64,000 nt of DNA from Pseudonocardia sp. SCN 73-27. Its GTDB lineage: Bacteria > Actinomycetota > Actinomycetes > Mycobacteriales > Pseudonocardiaceae. A program made the translations under genes and the position numbers. Positions 1 to 7,352 of this stretch are shown one piece after another. The notes beneath the pieces are model-generated. The model was not told where the DNA came from, searched no databases, and saw only the letters and a list, made by a program, of their open reading frames with translations. Location: the NCBI GenBank assembly GCA_001725415.1, contig MEGH01000009.1:34194-98193 (forward strand). Direction: 5' to 3'. The stretch's first letter is position 1; every line of letters begins with the position of its first letter.

Positions 1-1
1 G

Positions 2-205
2 ATCGGTGGTGCCGCCGGCGCCACCACCGGCACCGTGTTCGTGCTGATGGTCGGCTTCCACGCCCTCATCGGGATCGGCGAGGGCGTCATCACCGCCGCC
101 ACCGTCGGCGCCGTCGCGGCCGTCCGGCCCGACCTCGTCCACCTGCTGCGCACCGCCCCCCGCGTCGAGCAGCCCGTCGCTCGTGGAGAGGGGACGCAGG
201 CATGA
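2..205 (+). CDS. cbiM: CbiM-type ECF transporter membrane component (3' end only)
   Basis: Only the last 67 codons lie in the window; the gene starts before base 1. CbiM is the substrate-specific membrane component (S-unit) of the cobalt/nickel energy-coupling-factor importer. The visible part reads as a hydrophobic helix with a GFHALIGIGEGVITAA stretch, which is the C-terminal conserved segment of CbiM/NikM, followed by a short polar tail. The stop TGA overlaps the ATG of the next gene (ATGA), so the two are translationally coupled, and cbiN, cbiQ and cbiO follow in the expected order. The metal (Co or Ni) cannot be told from this fragment because the N-terminal metal-binding His residues lie outside the window. 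Confidence 0.85.
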   Translation: MGGAAGATTGTVFVLMVGFHALIGIGEGVITAATVGAVAAVRPDLVHLLRTAPRVEQPVARGEGTQA

Positions 206-576
206 GCCGCTCCGACACCCGCCGCCGGTACCGGTTCCTGATCGGGTTCCTGCTCGTCGCCCTCGTCATCGCCGGCGGCGTGTCCTACCTGGCCAGCTCC
301 TCCCCCGACGGCCTCGACTCCGTGACCCTGCACGGCTGCCAGGTCTCCGAGACGTCCGCGGGCGAGCAGCTCGACGGCACCTGCATCGCCCAGAACGCCA
401 CCGAGCACGCGACGGCGTCCGGGCCGCTCGCCGACTACTCGGTCGGCGGGGCCGAGCACTCCGTCGGCATCGCCGGAATCCTCGGCGTGATCGTCACCGT
501 GCTCGTCGCGGGCGGGCTGTTCTGGCTGCTGCGCGGCCGGTCGACGTCCGACGCCGCCACACCCGACGACGACTGA
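202..576 (+). CDS. cbiN: CbiN-like PDGL-domain subunit of the cobalt/nickel ECF transporter
   Basis: This is a 124-residue protein with a transmembrane helix at about residues 12-32, an extracytoplasmic loop beginning SSPDGLDSV, and a second helix at about 92-112 before a charged acidic tail. The two-helix layout and the PDGL signature after helix 1 match the PDGLE/CbiN family, which assists CbiM in metal uptake. The loop carries two cysteines (HGCQ and GTCIA) that could form a disulphide or bind metal; I infer this and cannot show it. ATG overlaps the cbiM stop and the TGA overlaps the cbiQ start, so it sits in a tightly coupled operon. Confidence 0.75.
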   Translation: MSRSDTRRRYRFLIGFLLVALVIAGGVSYLASSSPDGLDSVTLHGCQVSETSAGEQLDGTCIAQNATEHATASGPLADYSVGGAEHSVGIAGILGVIVTVLVAGGLFWLLRGRSTSDAATPDDD

Positions 577-1340
577 TGGGTGCCGGGCACTCGCACCCGC
601 TGTACCTGCCGGGGGCGTCGGTCGTGCACCGGCTCCCGGCCGAGGTGAAGATCGTCGCCGCGTTCCTGACCGTGCTGTGCGTCGTCGCGACGCCCCGCGA
701 GGCGTTCTGGGCCTTCGGCGGCTACCTGCTGCTGCTCGCCGCGGTGTGGGTCGCCGCCCGCATCCCGCCGGGCTGGATGGCGCGGCGCGCCCTCATCGAG
801 GCCCCGTTCGTCGTGCTGGCGATCCTGCTGCCGTTCACCGGGCCCGACCCGCGGTTCGACTGGGCCGGCATGTCGCTCTCGCAGGCCGGCGTCCTCGGGG
901 CGTGGAACATCCTCGCCAAGGGCACCCTCGGCGTCCTCACCTCGCTGACCCTCGCCGCGACCACCCCGATGCGGGACCTGCTGCTCGGGCTGCAGCGGCT
1001 CCGGGCGCCCGCGCTCGTCCTCACCATCGCGACGCTGATGCTGCGTTACGCCGACGTCATCGCCGGTGAGGCCCGCCGGATGCGCCTGGCGCGCATCGCC
1101 CGCGGCCACGACCCACGCTTCCTGTGGCAGGCCGGCGCCACCGCGCGGGGCATCGGCAGCCTGTTCGTCCGCTCCTACGAACGCGGCGAACGCGTTCACC
1201 TCGCCATGCTCTCCCGCGGCTGGACCGGCACCATGCCGACGACAGGTGCCCCCGCGGCCGCACGCACCCAGTGGATCGCGGCGCTGGCCGTCCCGGCGGT
1301 CGCCGCCGCCCTCGCCGTGACGGGAATGATGACGACGTGA
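576..1340 (+). CDS. cbiQ: Energy-coupling factor transporter transmembrane protein CbiQ
   Basis: This 254-residue membrane protein is the T-component that couples the CbiO ATPase to CbiM. It opens MGAGHSHPLYLPG and has hydrophobic segments at about residues 25-60, 75-90, 110-130 and 230-250. Two Ala-Arg-Gly-type coupling helices characteristic of the family are visible: one around ARIARGH (near residue 170) and one around LSRGW (near residue 210). The ATG overlaps the cbiN TGA; longer upstream readings of this frame are not needed. The last codons overlap the GTG of cbiO. Confidence 0.92.
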   Translation: MGAGHSHPLYLPGASVVHRLPAEVKIVAAFLTVLCVVATPREAFWAFGGYLLLLAAVWVAARIPPGWMARRALIEAPFVVLAILLPFTGPDPRFDWAGMSLSQAGVLGAWNILAKGTLGVLTSLTLAATTPMRDLLLGLQRLRAPALVLTIATLMLRYADVIAGEARRMRLARIARGHDPRFLWQAGATARGIGSLFVRSYERGERVHLAMLSRGWTGTMPTTGAPAAARTQWIAALAVPAVAAALAVTGMMTT

Positions 1341-2110
1341 GCGCCCACACCGAGCCTGCGGCGGCGGTCGCCGCCACCACGACACCGTCGCTGGACGTCC
1401 GCGGCCTCGACTTCGCCTACCCCGACGGCACCCCCGCCCTGCACGGCGTCGACCTGCGCATCGAGCCCGGCGAACGCGTCGCCCTGCTCGGCCCCAACGG
1501 CGCCGGGAAGACGACGCTCGTCCTGCAGCTCAACGGGATCCTCTCCCCCACCGAGGGCGAGGTCGTCGTCGGCGGGCTGCCCGTGCGCAAGCCCAACCTG
1601 CAGGAGGTCCGCCGCCGCGTCGGGATCGTCTTCCAGGACCCCGACGACCAGCTCTTCATGCCGACGGTCCGCGAGGACGTCGCGTTCGGGCCGGCCAACT
1701 TCGGTGTCCGCGGTGACGAGCTCACCGCCCGCGTCGCCGGGGCGTTGGAGGCCGTCGGGATGGCCGAGCACGCCGACCGGTCCCCACTGCACCTGTCGGG
1801 CGGGCAGCGCCGCCGCGTCGCGCTCGCCACCGTGCTGTCGTGCGATCCCGAGATCCTGGTGCTCGACGAACCGTCGTCGAACCTCGACCCCGTCGCCCGC
1901 CGCGAGCTCGCCGACGTCCTCCTCGGCCTCGACCGGACGCTGCTGATGGTCACCCACGACCTGCCCTACGCGCTGCAGCTGTGCCCGCGCAGCGTCGTCG
2001 TCGACGGCGGCCGGGTCGTCGCCGACGGACCCACCCGGGAACTGCTGGCCGACACCGAGATGCTGCGCGCGCACCGACTCGAGCTGCCGTTCGGGTTCAC
2101 GCTCGCCTGA
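1337..2110 (+). CDS. cbiO: Energy-coupling factor ABC ATPase CbiO
   Basis: This 257-residue ATPase powers cobalt/nickel import through CbiQ. Walker A GPNGAGKTT, the Q-loop FQDPDDQLF (a hallmark of ECF A-components), the signature LSGGQRRRVALA, Walker B EILVLDEPSS and the switch histidine in MVTHD are all intact. The GTG start at 1337 lies inside the cbiQ stop (GTGA overlap), which fixes it over longer readings of the frame. The last gene of the operon, it is followed by a hairpin at 2137-2171. Confidence 0.95.
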   Translation: MSAHTEPAAAVAATTTPSLDVRGLDFAYPDGTPALHGVDLRIEPGERVALLGPNGAGKTTLVLQLNGILSPTEGEVVVGGLPVRKPNLQEVRRRVGIVFQDPDDQLFMPTVREDVAFGPANFGVRGDELTARVAGALEAVGMAEHADRSPLHLSGGQRRRVALATVLSCDPEILVLDEPSSNLDPVARRELADVLLGLDRTLLMVTHDLPYALQLCPRSVVVDGGRVVADGPTRELLADTEMLRAHRLELPFGFTLA

Positions 2111-2136
2111 CCTGCTCCGCCAGTCGCACAACGAGA

Positions 2137-2171
2137 ACCGCCGGGCCCGACGTGACGTCGAACCCGGCGGT
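2137..2171. terminator. Bidirectional terminator between cbiO and the SPFH gene
   Basis: A perfect 9-bp inverted repeat, ACCGCCGGG (2137-2145) and CCCGGCGGT (2163-2171), with a 17-base loop. It sits between convergent genes and could end transcription from both sides. There is no U tract, as is common in high-GC actinobacteria. Confidence 0.6.
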
Positions 2172-2188
2172 CCCGCGCACCGGGGCGC

Positions 2189-3574
2189 TCAGTGCGGCGG
2201 GGGCGGCGCCGGATAGCCGGGCAGCCCGCTACCGCCCTCGTCGTCGCGGCGCGGCTCCTCGTCGGCCTGGGCCGGGGTGCCGCGCGGCGGCGTCGGCACC
2301 GAGCTCTGGCCCTCGTCGTCCCAGTCGCCCCGCTCGATCTCCCGCGGCGCCTCGCGCCGCGGCGCCGGGGACGGCGGGGTCCGCCGCTGCTGGGCCTGCT
2401 GTCCACCCTCGCCGGGGCCGAGCCGGCCCGGCGCACCCGGGATCGCGCTCGGCTCCGCCCCCAGCGGCGGGACCTCCTGCCACGCCTGCGCCTCGGCATT
2501 GGCGACGACCGCGGCGATCTCCGGGTTCGTGCGGGTGTCGAACCAGCCCTCCAGGCCCGGGTCGTCGTCCTCCGGGCGGTTGGCCGGCGCACCGTCGTCG
2601 GGGCTGGGCTGGTAGCGGAACACCCCGTCGTCGCCGGGCGCGCCCAGCATGCGGGTGAAGCCCTCGAGCGCCTTGCCGAAGTCCGACGGCACCAGCCACA
2701 CCTTGTTGGCGTCGCCCTGCGCCATCTGCGGCAACGTCTGCAGGTACTGGTAGGCCAGCAGCTCCGGCGTCGGCTTGCCCGCCTTGATCGCCGCGAACAC
2801 CTTCTCGATGGCCTTCGCCTGGCCCTGCGCCTGCAGGTACCGGGCCGCCCGGTCACCCTGCGCCCGCAGGATGCGCGACTGCCGGTCGGCCTCCGCGTTG
2901 AGGATCGCCGCCTGCTTCGCACCCTCCGCCGTGAGGATCTGCGACTGCTTCTGGCCCTCCGCCGAGCGGATCGCCGACTCCCGCTCACCCTCCGCGGTGA
3001 GGATCATGGCCCGCTTCTCACGGTCGGCCTTCATCTGCCGCTCCATCGACTCCTGGATCGACGGCGGCGGGTCGATGGCCTTGATCTCGACACGCGCCAC
3101 GCGGATGCCCCACCGGCCGGTGGCCTCGTCGAGCTCCCCGCGCAGCTGGGTGTTGATCGCGTCGCGGGAGGTCAGCGTCTCCTCCAACGTCATGCCGCCG
3201 ACCACGTTGCGCAGCGTCGTCGTCGTGATCTGCTCGACACCCACGATGTAGTCGGAGATCTCGTAGACCGCCGACCGCGGGTCGGTGACCTGGAAGTACA
3301 CGACCGTGTCGATGTTGACGGTCAGGTTGTCCTGGGTGATCACCGGCTGCGGCGGGAACGACACCACCTGCTCGCGCAGGTCGATCCGCTCCCGGATGCG
3401 GTCCACGAACGGCACCAGGAACGTCAGCCCCGGCGGCTGCGTGGCCTTGTACCGGCCCAGCCGCTCGATCACCGCGGCCGTCGCCTGCGGAATGATCTGG
3501 ACAGCCCTGATCAGCGTCACCGCCACCAGCACCACGATCACCAGTACGACGATGAGCGTCACCGTGCCGTCCAC
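2189..3574 (-). CDS. SPFH/Band 7 (stomatin/prohibitin-like) membrane protein
   Basis: This 461-residue protein has an N-terminal membrane anchor at about residues 5-25 and an SPFH domain beginning AVQIIPQATAAVIERLGRY, which runs to roughly residue 200. An Ala/Glu-rich coiled coil follows, with repeated AEG units (ILTAEGERESAI, ILTAEGAKQAAI). The last ~130 residues are Pro/Gly/Asp-rich and probably disordered. SPFH proteins oligomerise on the membrane and scaffold proteases or lipid domains. NfeD lies 61 bp upstream on the same strand, the partner arrangement typical of this family and, from memory, of Rv1487/Rv1488. Its substrate cannot be deduced. Confidence 0.88.
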   Translation of the reverse strand: MDGTVTLIVVLVIVVLVAVTLIRAVQIIPQATAAVIERLGRYKATQPPGLTFLVPFVDRIRERIDLREQVVSFPPQPVITQDNLTVNIDTVVYFQVTDPRSAVYEISDYIVGVEQITTTTLRNVVGGMTLEETLTSRDAINTQLRGELDEATGRWGIRVARVEIKAIDPPPSIQESMERQMKADREKRAMILTAEGERESAIRSAEGQKQSQILTAEGAKQAAILNAEADRQSRILRAQGDRAARYLQAQGQAKAIEKVFAAIKAGKPTPELLAYQYLQTLPQMAQGDANKVWLVPSDFGKALEGFTRMLGAPGDDGVFRYQPSPDDGAPANRPEDDDPGLEGWFDTRTNPEIAAVVANAEAQAWQEVPPLGAEPSAIPGAPGRLGPGEGGQQAQQRRTPPSPAPRREAPREIERGDWDDEGQSSVPTPPRGTPAQADEEPRRDDEGGSGLPGYPAPPPPH

Positions 3575-3635
3575 CCCGATCCCTCCCTGCTGAAGGTCGC
3601 CCGACCCTGAGGGGGCGCACCGTATCGCCCGCCGA

Positions 3636-4073
3636 TCAGTCCTCGGCGAGCACCATGGCCGTCGCGCCGGAGATCTCGATGATCCGCACGCGGGTGCCGT
3701 TCTCGATGGTCTGTTCGTGGTCGAAGGCCTGCGCCGACCACACGTCGCCGCCGATCTTCACGCGGCCCCCCGTGTGGTCACCGCGGATCTCCGCGACGAC
3801 GGTGCCGTGCTTGCCCACCAACGCCTCGGTGTTCGTCGAGTGGTGCTCGATCGCCCTGTCGAGACGGCGCCGCAACGCCGGGCGCACCGCGAAGATCAGC
3901 AGCACCGACACGGCCGCGAACACCAGCGTCGTCGGCAACACCGACAGGCCCAGCAGGGAGCCACCGGCCGCGGCGAGCGCACCGGCACCGAGCATCAACA
4001 GGAAGAACTCGCCGCTGAGCACCTCCGCGGCGATCAGCGCGACCCCGGCGATCAGCCAGATCAGTGCGCCCAT
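3636..4073 (-). CDS. NfeD family membrane protein
   Basis: This 145-residue protein has hydrophobic segments at about residues 3-24, 27-45 and 48-65, followed by a soluble OB-fold-like C-terminal domain (LVGKHGTVVAEI to RVRIIEISGATAMV). This is the short, protease-less NfeD form that partners SPFH proteins, here encoded immediately downstream. The OB fold is presumed to bind the SPFH oligomer. The ATG at 4073 follows the DUF3097 stop by 19 bases, so all three minus-strand genes are probably co-transcribed. Confidence 0.88.
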   Translation of the reverse strand: MGALIWLIAGVALIAAEVLSGEFFLLMLGAGALAAAGGSLLGLSVLPTTLVFAAVSVLLIFAVRPALRRRLDRAIEHHSTNTEALVGKHGTVVAEIRGDHTGGRVKIGGDVWSAQAFDHEQTIENGTRVRIIEISGATAMVLAED

Positions 4074-4092
4074 GACACGATCCTGCCAGACC

Positions 4093-4914
4093 TCAGTCAG
4101 TCACCGTCACGAAATCGATCAGGTGCTCGACGGCTCCGATCAGGTCGGACTCCAGGTCCCGGAAGCTGCGCACCGCACCGAGGACGCGCCGCGCCCCGTC
4201 GGCCGGCTCACCCCAGCGCAGGGCGTCGCACACCCCGGTCTTCCAGTCGGTGCCACGCGGGATCACCGGCCACTCCCGGATCCCGACGACCGCCGGCTTC
4301 ACCGCCTGCCACACGTCGACGAACGGATGCCCGGTGACCAGCACGTCCGGGCCGGCGACGGCCTGCGCCGCCCGCGTCTCCTTCGACCCGGCGACGAGAT
4401 GGTCCACCAGGATCCCGAGCCGCCGGTGCGGTGCCGGCCCGAAGTCCGCGACGGCTGCGGCGAGATCGTCCATGCCGTGCATCGGCTCCACGACGATCCC
4501 CTCGACCCGCAGGTCGTGGCCCCACACCGTCTCGAGGAGCGCCGCGTCGTGGATGCCCTCCACCCAGATCCGGCTGGCCCGGGCCGTGCGTGCCTTCAGG
4601 TTCGCGACGTGCACCGACCCCGACGCCGACCGCCCCGGGCCCTTCGGCGCCGCCCTCGGGACGACGAGCGTGGCCGGGGCGCCCTCGAACAGGAACGCCG
4701 CGGGCCGCAACGGGAACACCCGGCGCCCGCCGTGGCGGTCCTCCAGGGTGACCTCGCGGACGTCGACCTTCACGACGGCACCGCAGAACCCGCTCGCCGG
4801 ATCCTCGACGACGAGCCCCGCCTCGGCCGGCACCTCCGGCACCGTCCGTCGCACCTGACGGCGCACGCCGTCGTCGCCGAAGCTGCCGCGGTAGTCGTGG
4901 GAGCGCAGGGACAC
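4093..4914 (-). CDS. DUF3097 family protein
   Basis: This is a conserved actinobacterial protein of unknown function, matched to DUF3097 by its opening SLRSHDYRGSF and the later GHPFVDVWQAVKP and IPRGTDWKTG segments. It appears soluble, without signal peptide or membrane segments. I chose the GTG at 4914 (273 residues), just before SLRSHDYRG where family conservation begins; an upstream alternative start at 4974 adds 20 atypical residues. Acidic and His residues around HGMDD and LVDHLVAG suggest an enzyme with a TOPRIM-like or nuclease-like fold, but that is speculation. Confidence 0.8.
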   Translation of the reverse strand: MSLRSHDYRGSFGDDGVRRQVRRTVPEVPAEAGLVVEDPASGFCGAVVKVDVREVTLEDRHGGRRVFPLRPAAFLFEGAPATLVVPRAAPKGPGRSASGSVHVANLKARTARASRIWVEGIHDAALLETVWGHDLRVEGIVVEPMHGMDDLAAAVADFGPAPHRRLGILVDHLVAGSKETRAAQAVAGPDVLVTGHPFVDVWQAVKPAVVGIREWPVIPRGTDWKTGVCDALRWGEPADGARRVLGAVRSFRDLESDLIGAVEHLIDFVTVTD

Positions 4915-5077
4915 GCCGTTTTCTACCCCGCGCCGACAGGTACGGACCGGGCGACACGCCGTGTGCGACACCACCCGTGCGGAGCCGACCGGTCGTGACC
5001 GGCGGAAACCGGTCGATCACACCTCGTGTCCATCCCTCACCCACACGGCGGTAATGCCGTCGCCCGCCTGTGTTGCG

Positions 5078-5083
5078 TAGCCT
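5078..5083 (+). promoter_or_regulatory. -10 element of a leaderless promoter
   Basis: TAGCCT ends 7 bases before the GTG at 5091, placing the expected transcript start on or next to the start codon, with no room for a ribosome binding site. This spacing supports the GTG as the true start. Confidence 0.5.
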
Positions 5084-5090
5084 GACTCGC

Positions 5091-5888
5091 GTGTCTCGTC
5101 CCTCCGCGACCCTGACGGTGTGGGCGTCGGCCTGGCTGGCCGGCGCCGCGGCACCCGACGACGTCCTCGACGCCCTGGCGCCCTGGGCCGACGCCCACGA
5201 CGTCGTCGCCGCCGACGACACCGCCGCCGACGCGACGGACCTCCCCCTCCCGTCGCGGCCCCCGTCGTCACTGACCTTCCTGCTCGCCGCGCTGCGCCGC
5301 GCCGCACCCCGTGGCCAGGCCCGGCTCGTGCTGCCCGTCCCCGGCGACATCCGCGGCCTGCCCGGCGTCGGCCCGTTCTCCGACGCCGCGCTCGCCGCCG
5401 GCGAAGGGCTCCTCTTCCCCGAGGCCGGCCTCGGCGCCGTGCCCGGCATCGTCGCCGACGGGGTGCTGCGCTGGACCGTCCACGCCGTGCGCGACCAGCT
5501 CCCGCCGCCCGACTACGTGCCGCTCAACCACGCCGAGTTCGACCTGCGCGACCAGGTCCGCCAGTCCGCCTCCGTGCTGACCTCGCTGGGCGTGGCCCGG
5601 CACCGGCCCGGTGTGCGCGAGGAGATCGCTGCGGCGCTGCGCTCGCGGCCGCGGTCGATGTGGCCCGACGGCATGCCCCCCACCTCGCTGCGGGTGCTCC
5701 AGCACGCCGACGAGGTCGACGCCATCCTCGCCGCCGCCTCCGTCGACGAGCCGGGAGGTGCGCTGTCGGCCTCGGCCGCCTCCGCGCGCCGCGACGCGTT
5801 GCGTCCCATCGAGACCGCGGTCCGCGTCGCCCGCCGCGCCGCCGTCGCCGAGGCCGTCCGCGTACTGGCCGCGAGCCCCCGCGTCTGA
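5091..5888 (+). CDS. Conserved actinobacterial hypothetical protein
   Basis: This is a 265-residue, Ala/Pro/Asp-rich soluble protein that I do not recognise by name. It looks like a conserved actinobacterial family: a segment with GQARLVLPVPGDIRGLPG (near residue 75), then GVGPFSDAALAAGEG, a WTVHAVRD segment and a C-terminal Arg/Ala-rich helix. There are no signal peptide, membrane helices or known catalytic motifs. The GTG at 5091 is chosen over an upstream start at 5070 because a -10 box ends 7 bases before it. It is transcribed divergently from the DUF3097 gene. Confidence 0.7.
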   Translation: MSRPSATLTVWASAWLAGAAAPDDVLDALAPWADAHDVVAADDTAADATDLPLPSRPPSSLTFLLAALRRAAPRGQARLVLPVPGDIRGLPGVGPFSDAALAAGEGLLFPEAGLGAVPGIVADGVLRWTVHAVRDQLPPPDYVPLNHAEFDLRDQVRQSASVLTSLGVARHRPGVREEIAAALRSRPRSMWPDGMPPTSLRVLQHADEVDAILAAASVDEPGGALSASAASARRDALRPIETAVRVARRAAVAEAVRVLAASPRV

Positions 5889-5948
5889 GCTCTTCTTCGC
5901 GGTCACGGGCGGTTGCCGGCGGCACGTTCGACGACGTCCCGGCCCGCC

Positions 5949-6140
5949 GGTGTGTGGTGAGCGCGATCGGAGAGCTCTCACGACACGTTCGGTGAGAGCC
6001 GGCGCAGGCGTCGGCGGGGGCCGGTTGCTCGACCGCCCAGCGTGTGATGAGCGCGGTCGCCCGATCCTCACGACACGCTCGCTGTGGTGCGGCCCCGCGA
6101 ACGTGTCGTGAGCGCGCTCGGGCGGCGCTCACCACACGCT
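5949..6140. repeat. Three copies of a palindromic intergenic repeat
   Basis: Three related imperfect palindromes occur at about 5950-5989, 6039-6080 and 6099-6140. Each has a left arm resembling CGTGTCGTGAGCGCG and a right arm resembling CTCACGACACG, with about 17 bases between the 11-bp arm cores. They fill the 275-bp gap between two convergent genes, a position typical of REP-like elements or bidirectional terminators. No coding potential was seen in the gap. Confidence 0.75.
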
Positions 6141-6163
6141 GGGCGAGCCCCAGCCCGACTCGG

Positions 6164-7204
6164 TCAGGACGTCGACCGCACCGCCGCGACGAGCGCCGCC
6201 AGGTCGTCGGGGTGAAGCTGGCGCGGCGGCTCGGTGGCCTGCTCGATCTCCCGCCGGGCGATCTCCTGCTGCGCCGCTTCGCGTTGTGCGGCCTCCCGGT
6301 CCGCGCGCTCGGTCGCGCGTCTGACCTCGCCGCGCAGCCGCTCCCGTTCGCGCGCCCACACCTGCGCGTCGGCATCCGCCCGTGCGCGCGACTCGTCATG
6401 CGCACGTTCGGCCGCCTCCACCGCTGCTCGCGCCCCCGACGCCGCCGCGAGTGCCGCGGCGGTCGCCGTGCGTGACGCCTCCGCATCGTCGCGGGCCGCG
6501 GCAGCGGCGGTGAGGGCGTCCTCGGCGCGGGCGCGGGCGGCGTCCCGCTCGCCCGTCGCCTCCTGCGCGACGAGGCCCGCGTCGTGCGCCTCCCGTTGTG
6601 CGACAACGGTCCGGGCGTCAGCCGCGGCGGCGCGTTCCTCAGCGGTGGCTCGCGCCGCCGCCGCCTCCTCCGCCGCCTGCCGGGCCGCCCCCAGCGCTTC
6701 GGTGGCCTCCAGCGCCTGTCGGGCGGCGGCCTGGGCGCGGGCGACGGCATCGGCCCGGTCGGCAGCAGCCCTCTCGGCGGCCTCGGCGCTGCGCCGGGCC
6801 CGGGCGACTGCCTCGTCGCGCTGCTGCTCGGCGGCGAGGCGGGCCTTGTCGGCCTCGGCGACCTGCTGGTGCGCGGCGTCGACGGCGGCGACGGCGTCGC
6901 GCTGCACCTCGTCGAGGCGTGCCGCGACGGTGTCGAGCATGCCGCGTAGCTCGTCGACCGGGCCGCGGAGGGCGTCGAGGTGCTCGCGGAGCCGGTCGGC
7001 GTCGATCCGGAACGCGCCGGAGCCGGCGTCGAGGCCGAGGGAGGTGAGTGCGTCGCGTTCGGCGCGGGCCATCTGCGCGCAGGTGCGGCCGCCGTCCCAG
7101 CGGGTATCGCGGCAGAAGGAACGGCGGCGTCCGCCCTGGGGTCCGGGAGGGGGTAGCTCGGCGCGGCAGCGGCTGTATCCGCATCTGACCAGCTCGTCGA
7201 TCAC
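6164..7204 (-). CDS. Zinc-ribbon plus long coiled-coil protein, divergent from a recombinase
   Basis: This 346-residue protein is not assigned to a named family. Residues 8-42 hold four cysteines with spacing C-x4-C-x17-C-x10-C (CGYSRC ... SFC ... RTC), resembling a small zinc-binding module seen at the N-terminus of some actinobacterial putative DNA-binding proteins. From about residue 75 to 330 it is an unbroken Ala/Glu/Arg heptad-rich coiled coil. The GTG at 7204 puts the Cys module at the N-terminus; a TTG at 7267 could extend it by 21 residues. It shares a 148-bp promoter region with the divergent tyrosine recombinase, whose palindromes may be its binding sites (inference). KfrA-like or TnpC-like accessory proteins are possible analogues. 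Confidence 0.65.
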   Translation of the reverse strand: MIDELVRCGYSRCRAELPPPGPQGGRRRSFCRDTRWDGGRTCAQMARAERDALTSLGLDAGSGAFRIDADRLREHLDALRGPVDELRGMLDTVAARLDEVQRDAVAAVDAAHQQVAEADKARLAAEQQRDEAVARARRSAEAAERAAADRADAVARAQAAARQALEATEALGAARQAAEEAAAARATAEERAAAADARTVVAQREAHDAGLVAQEATGERDAARARAEDALTAAAAARDDAEASRTATAAALAAASGARAAVEAAERAHDESRARADADAQVWARERERLRGEVRRATERADREAAQREAAQQEIARREIEQATEPPRQLHPDDLAALVAAVRSTS

Positions 7205-7225
7205 CGTCGAACCATATCTGTTCGT

Positions 7226-7237
7226 GGTTTCGAAACC
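7226..7237. promoter_or_regulatory. Palindrome P1 (GGTTTCGAAACC) in the divergent recombinase promoter
   Basis: A perfect 12-bp palindrome with GTTTCG half-sites, 22 bases upstream of the coiled-coil gene's GTG. It shares its half-site with P2 at 7277-7300 and lies in a locally AT-rich stretch. It looks like a repressor operator or a recombination site. Confidence 0.6.
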
Positions 7238-7276
7238 GTAGAACGGCTTTGGTGTTTTGAAAATCAAACATGGACG

Positions 7277-7300
7277 CCAACGAAACCATCGTTTCGTTGG
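7277..7300. promoter_or_regulatory. Inverted repeat P2 with GTTTCG half-sites
   Basis: Perfect 10-bp arms CCAACGAAAC (7277-7286) and GTTTCGTTGG (7291-7300) around a 4-base centre, CATC. The centre lies 57 bp from that of P1. The site is 52 bases before the recombinase GTG. The shared GTTTCG core suggests one protein binds both sites. Confidence 0.65.
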
Positions 7301-7352
7301 TACCTCGGCGTGGCGCCCGCCCCACGACTCGGAGGGCGCTCAGGATGGGCAC

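Noticed and set aside
7257-7352. Longer recombinase N-terminus from the TTG at 7257
   Set aside because: It would translate across palindrome P2 and produce a His/Arg-rich stretch unlike recombinase N-termini; GTG at 7353 is more plausible.
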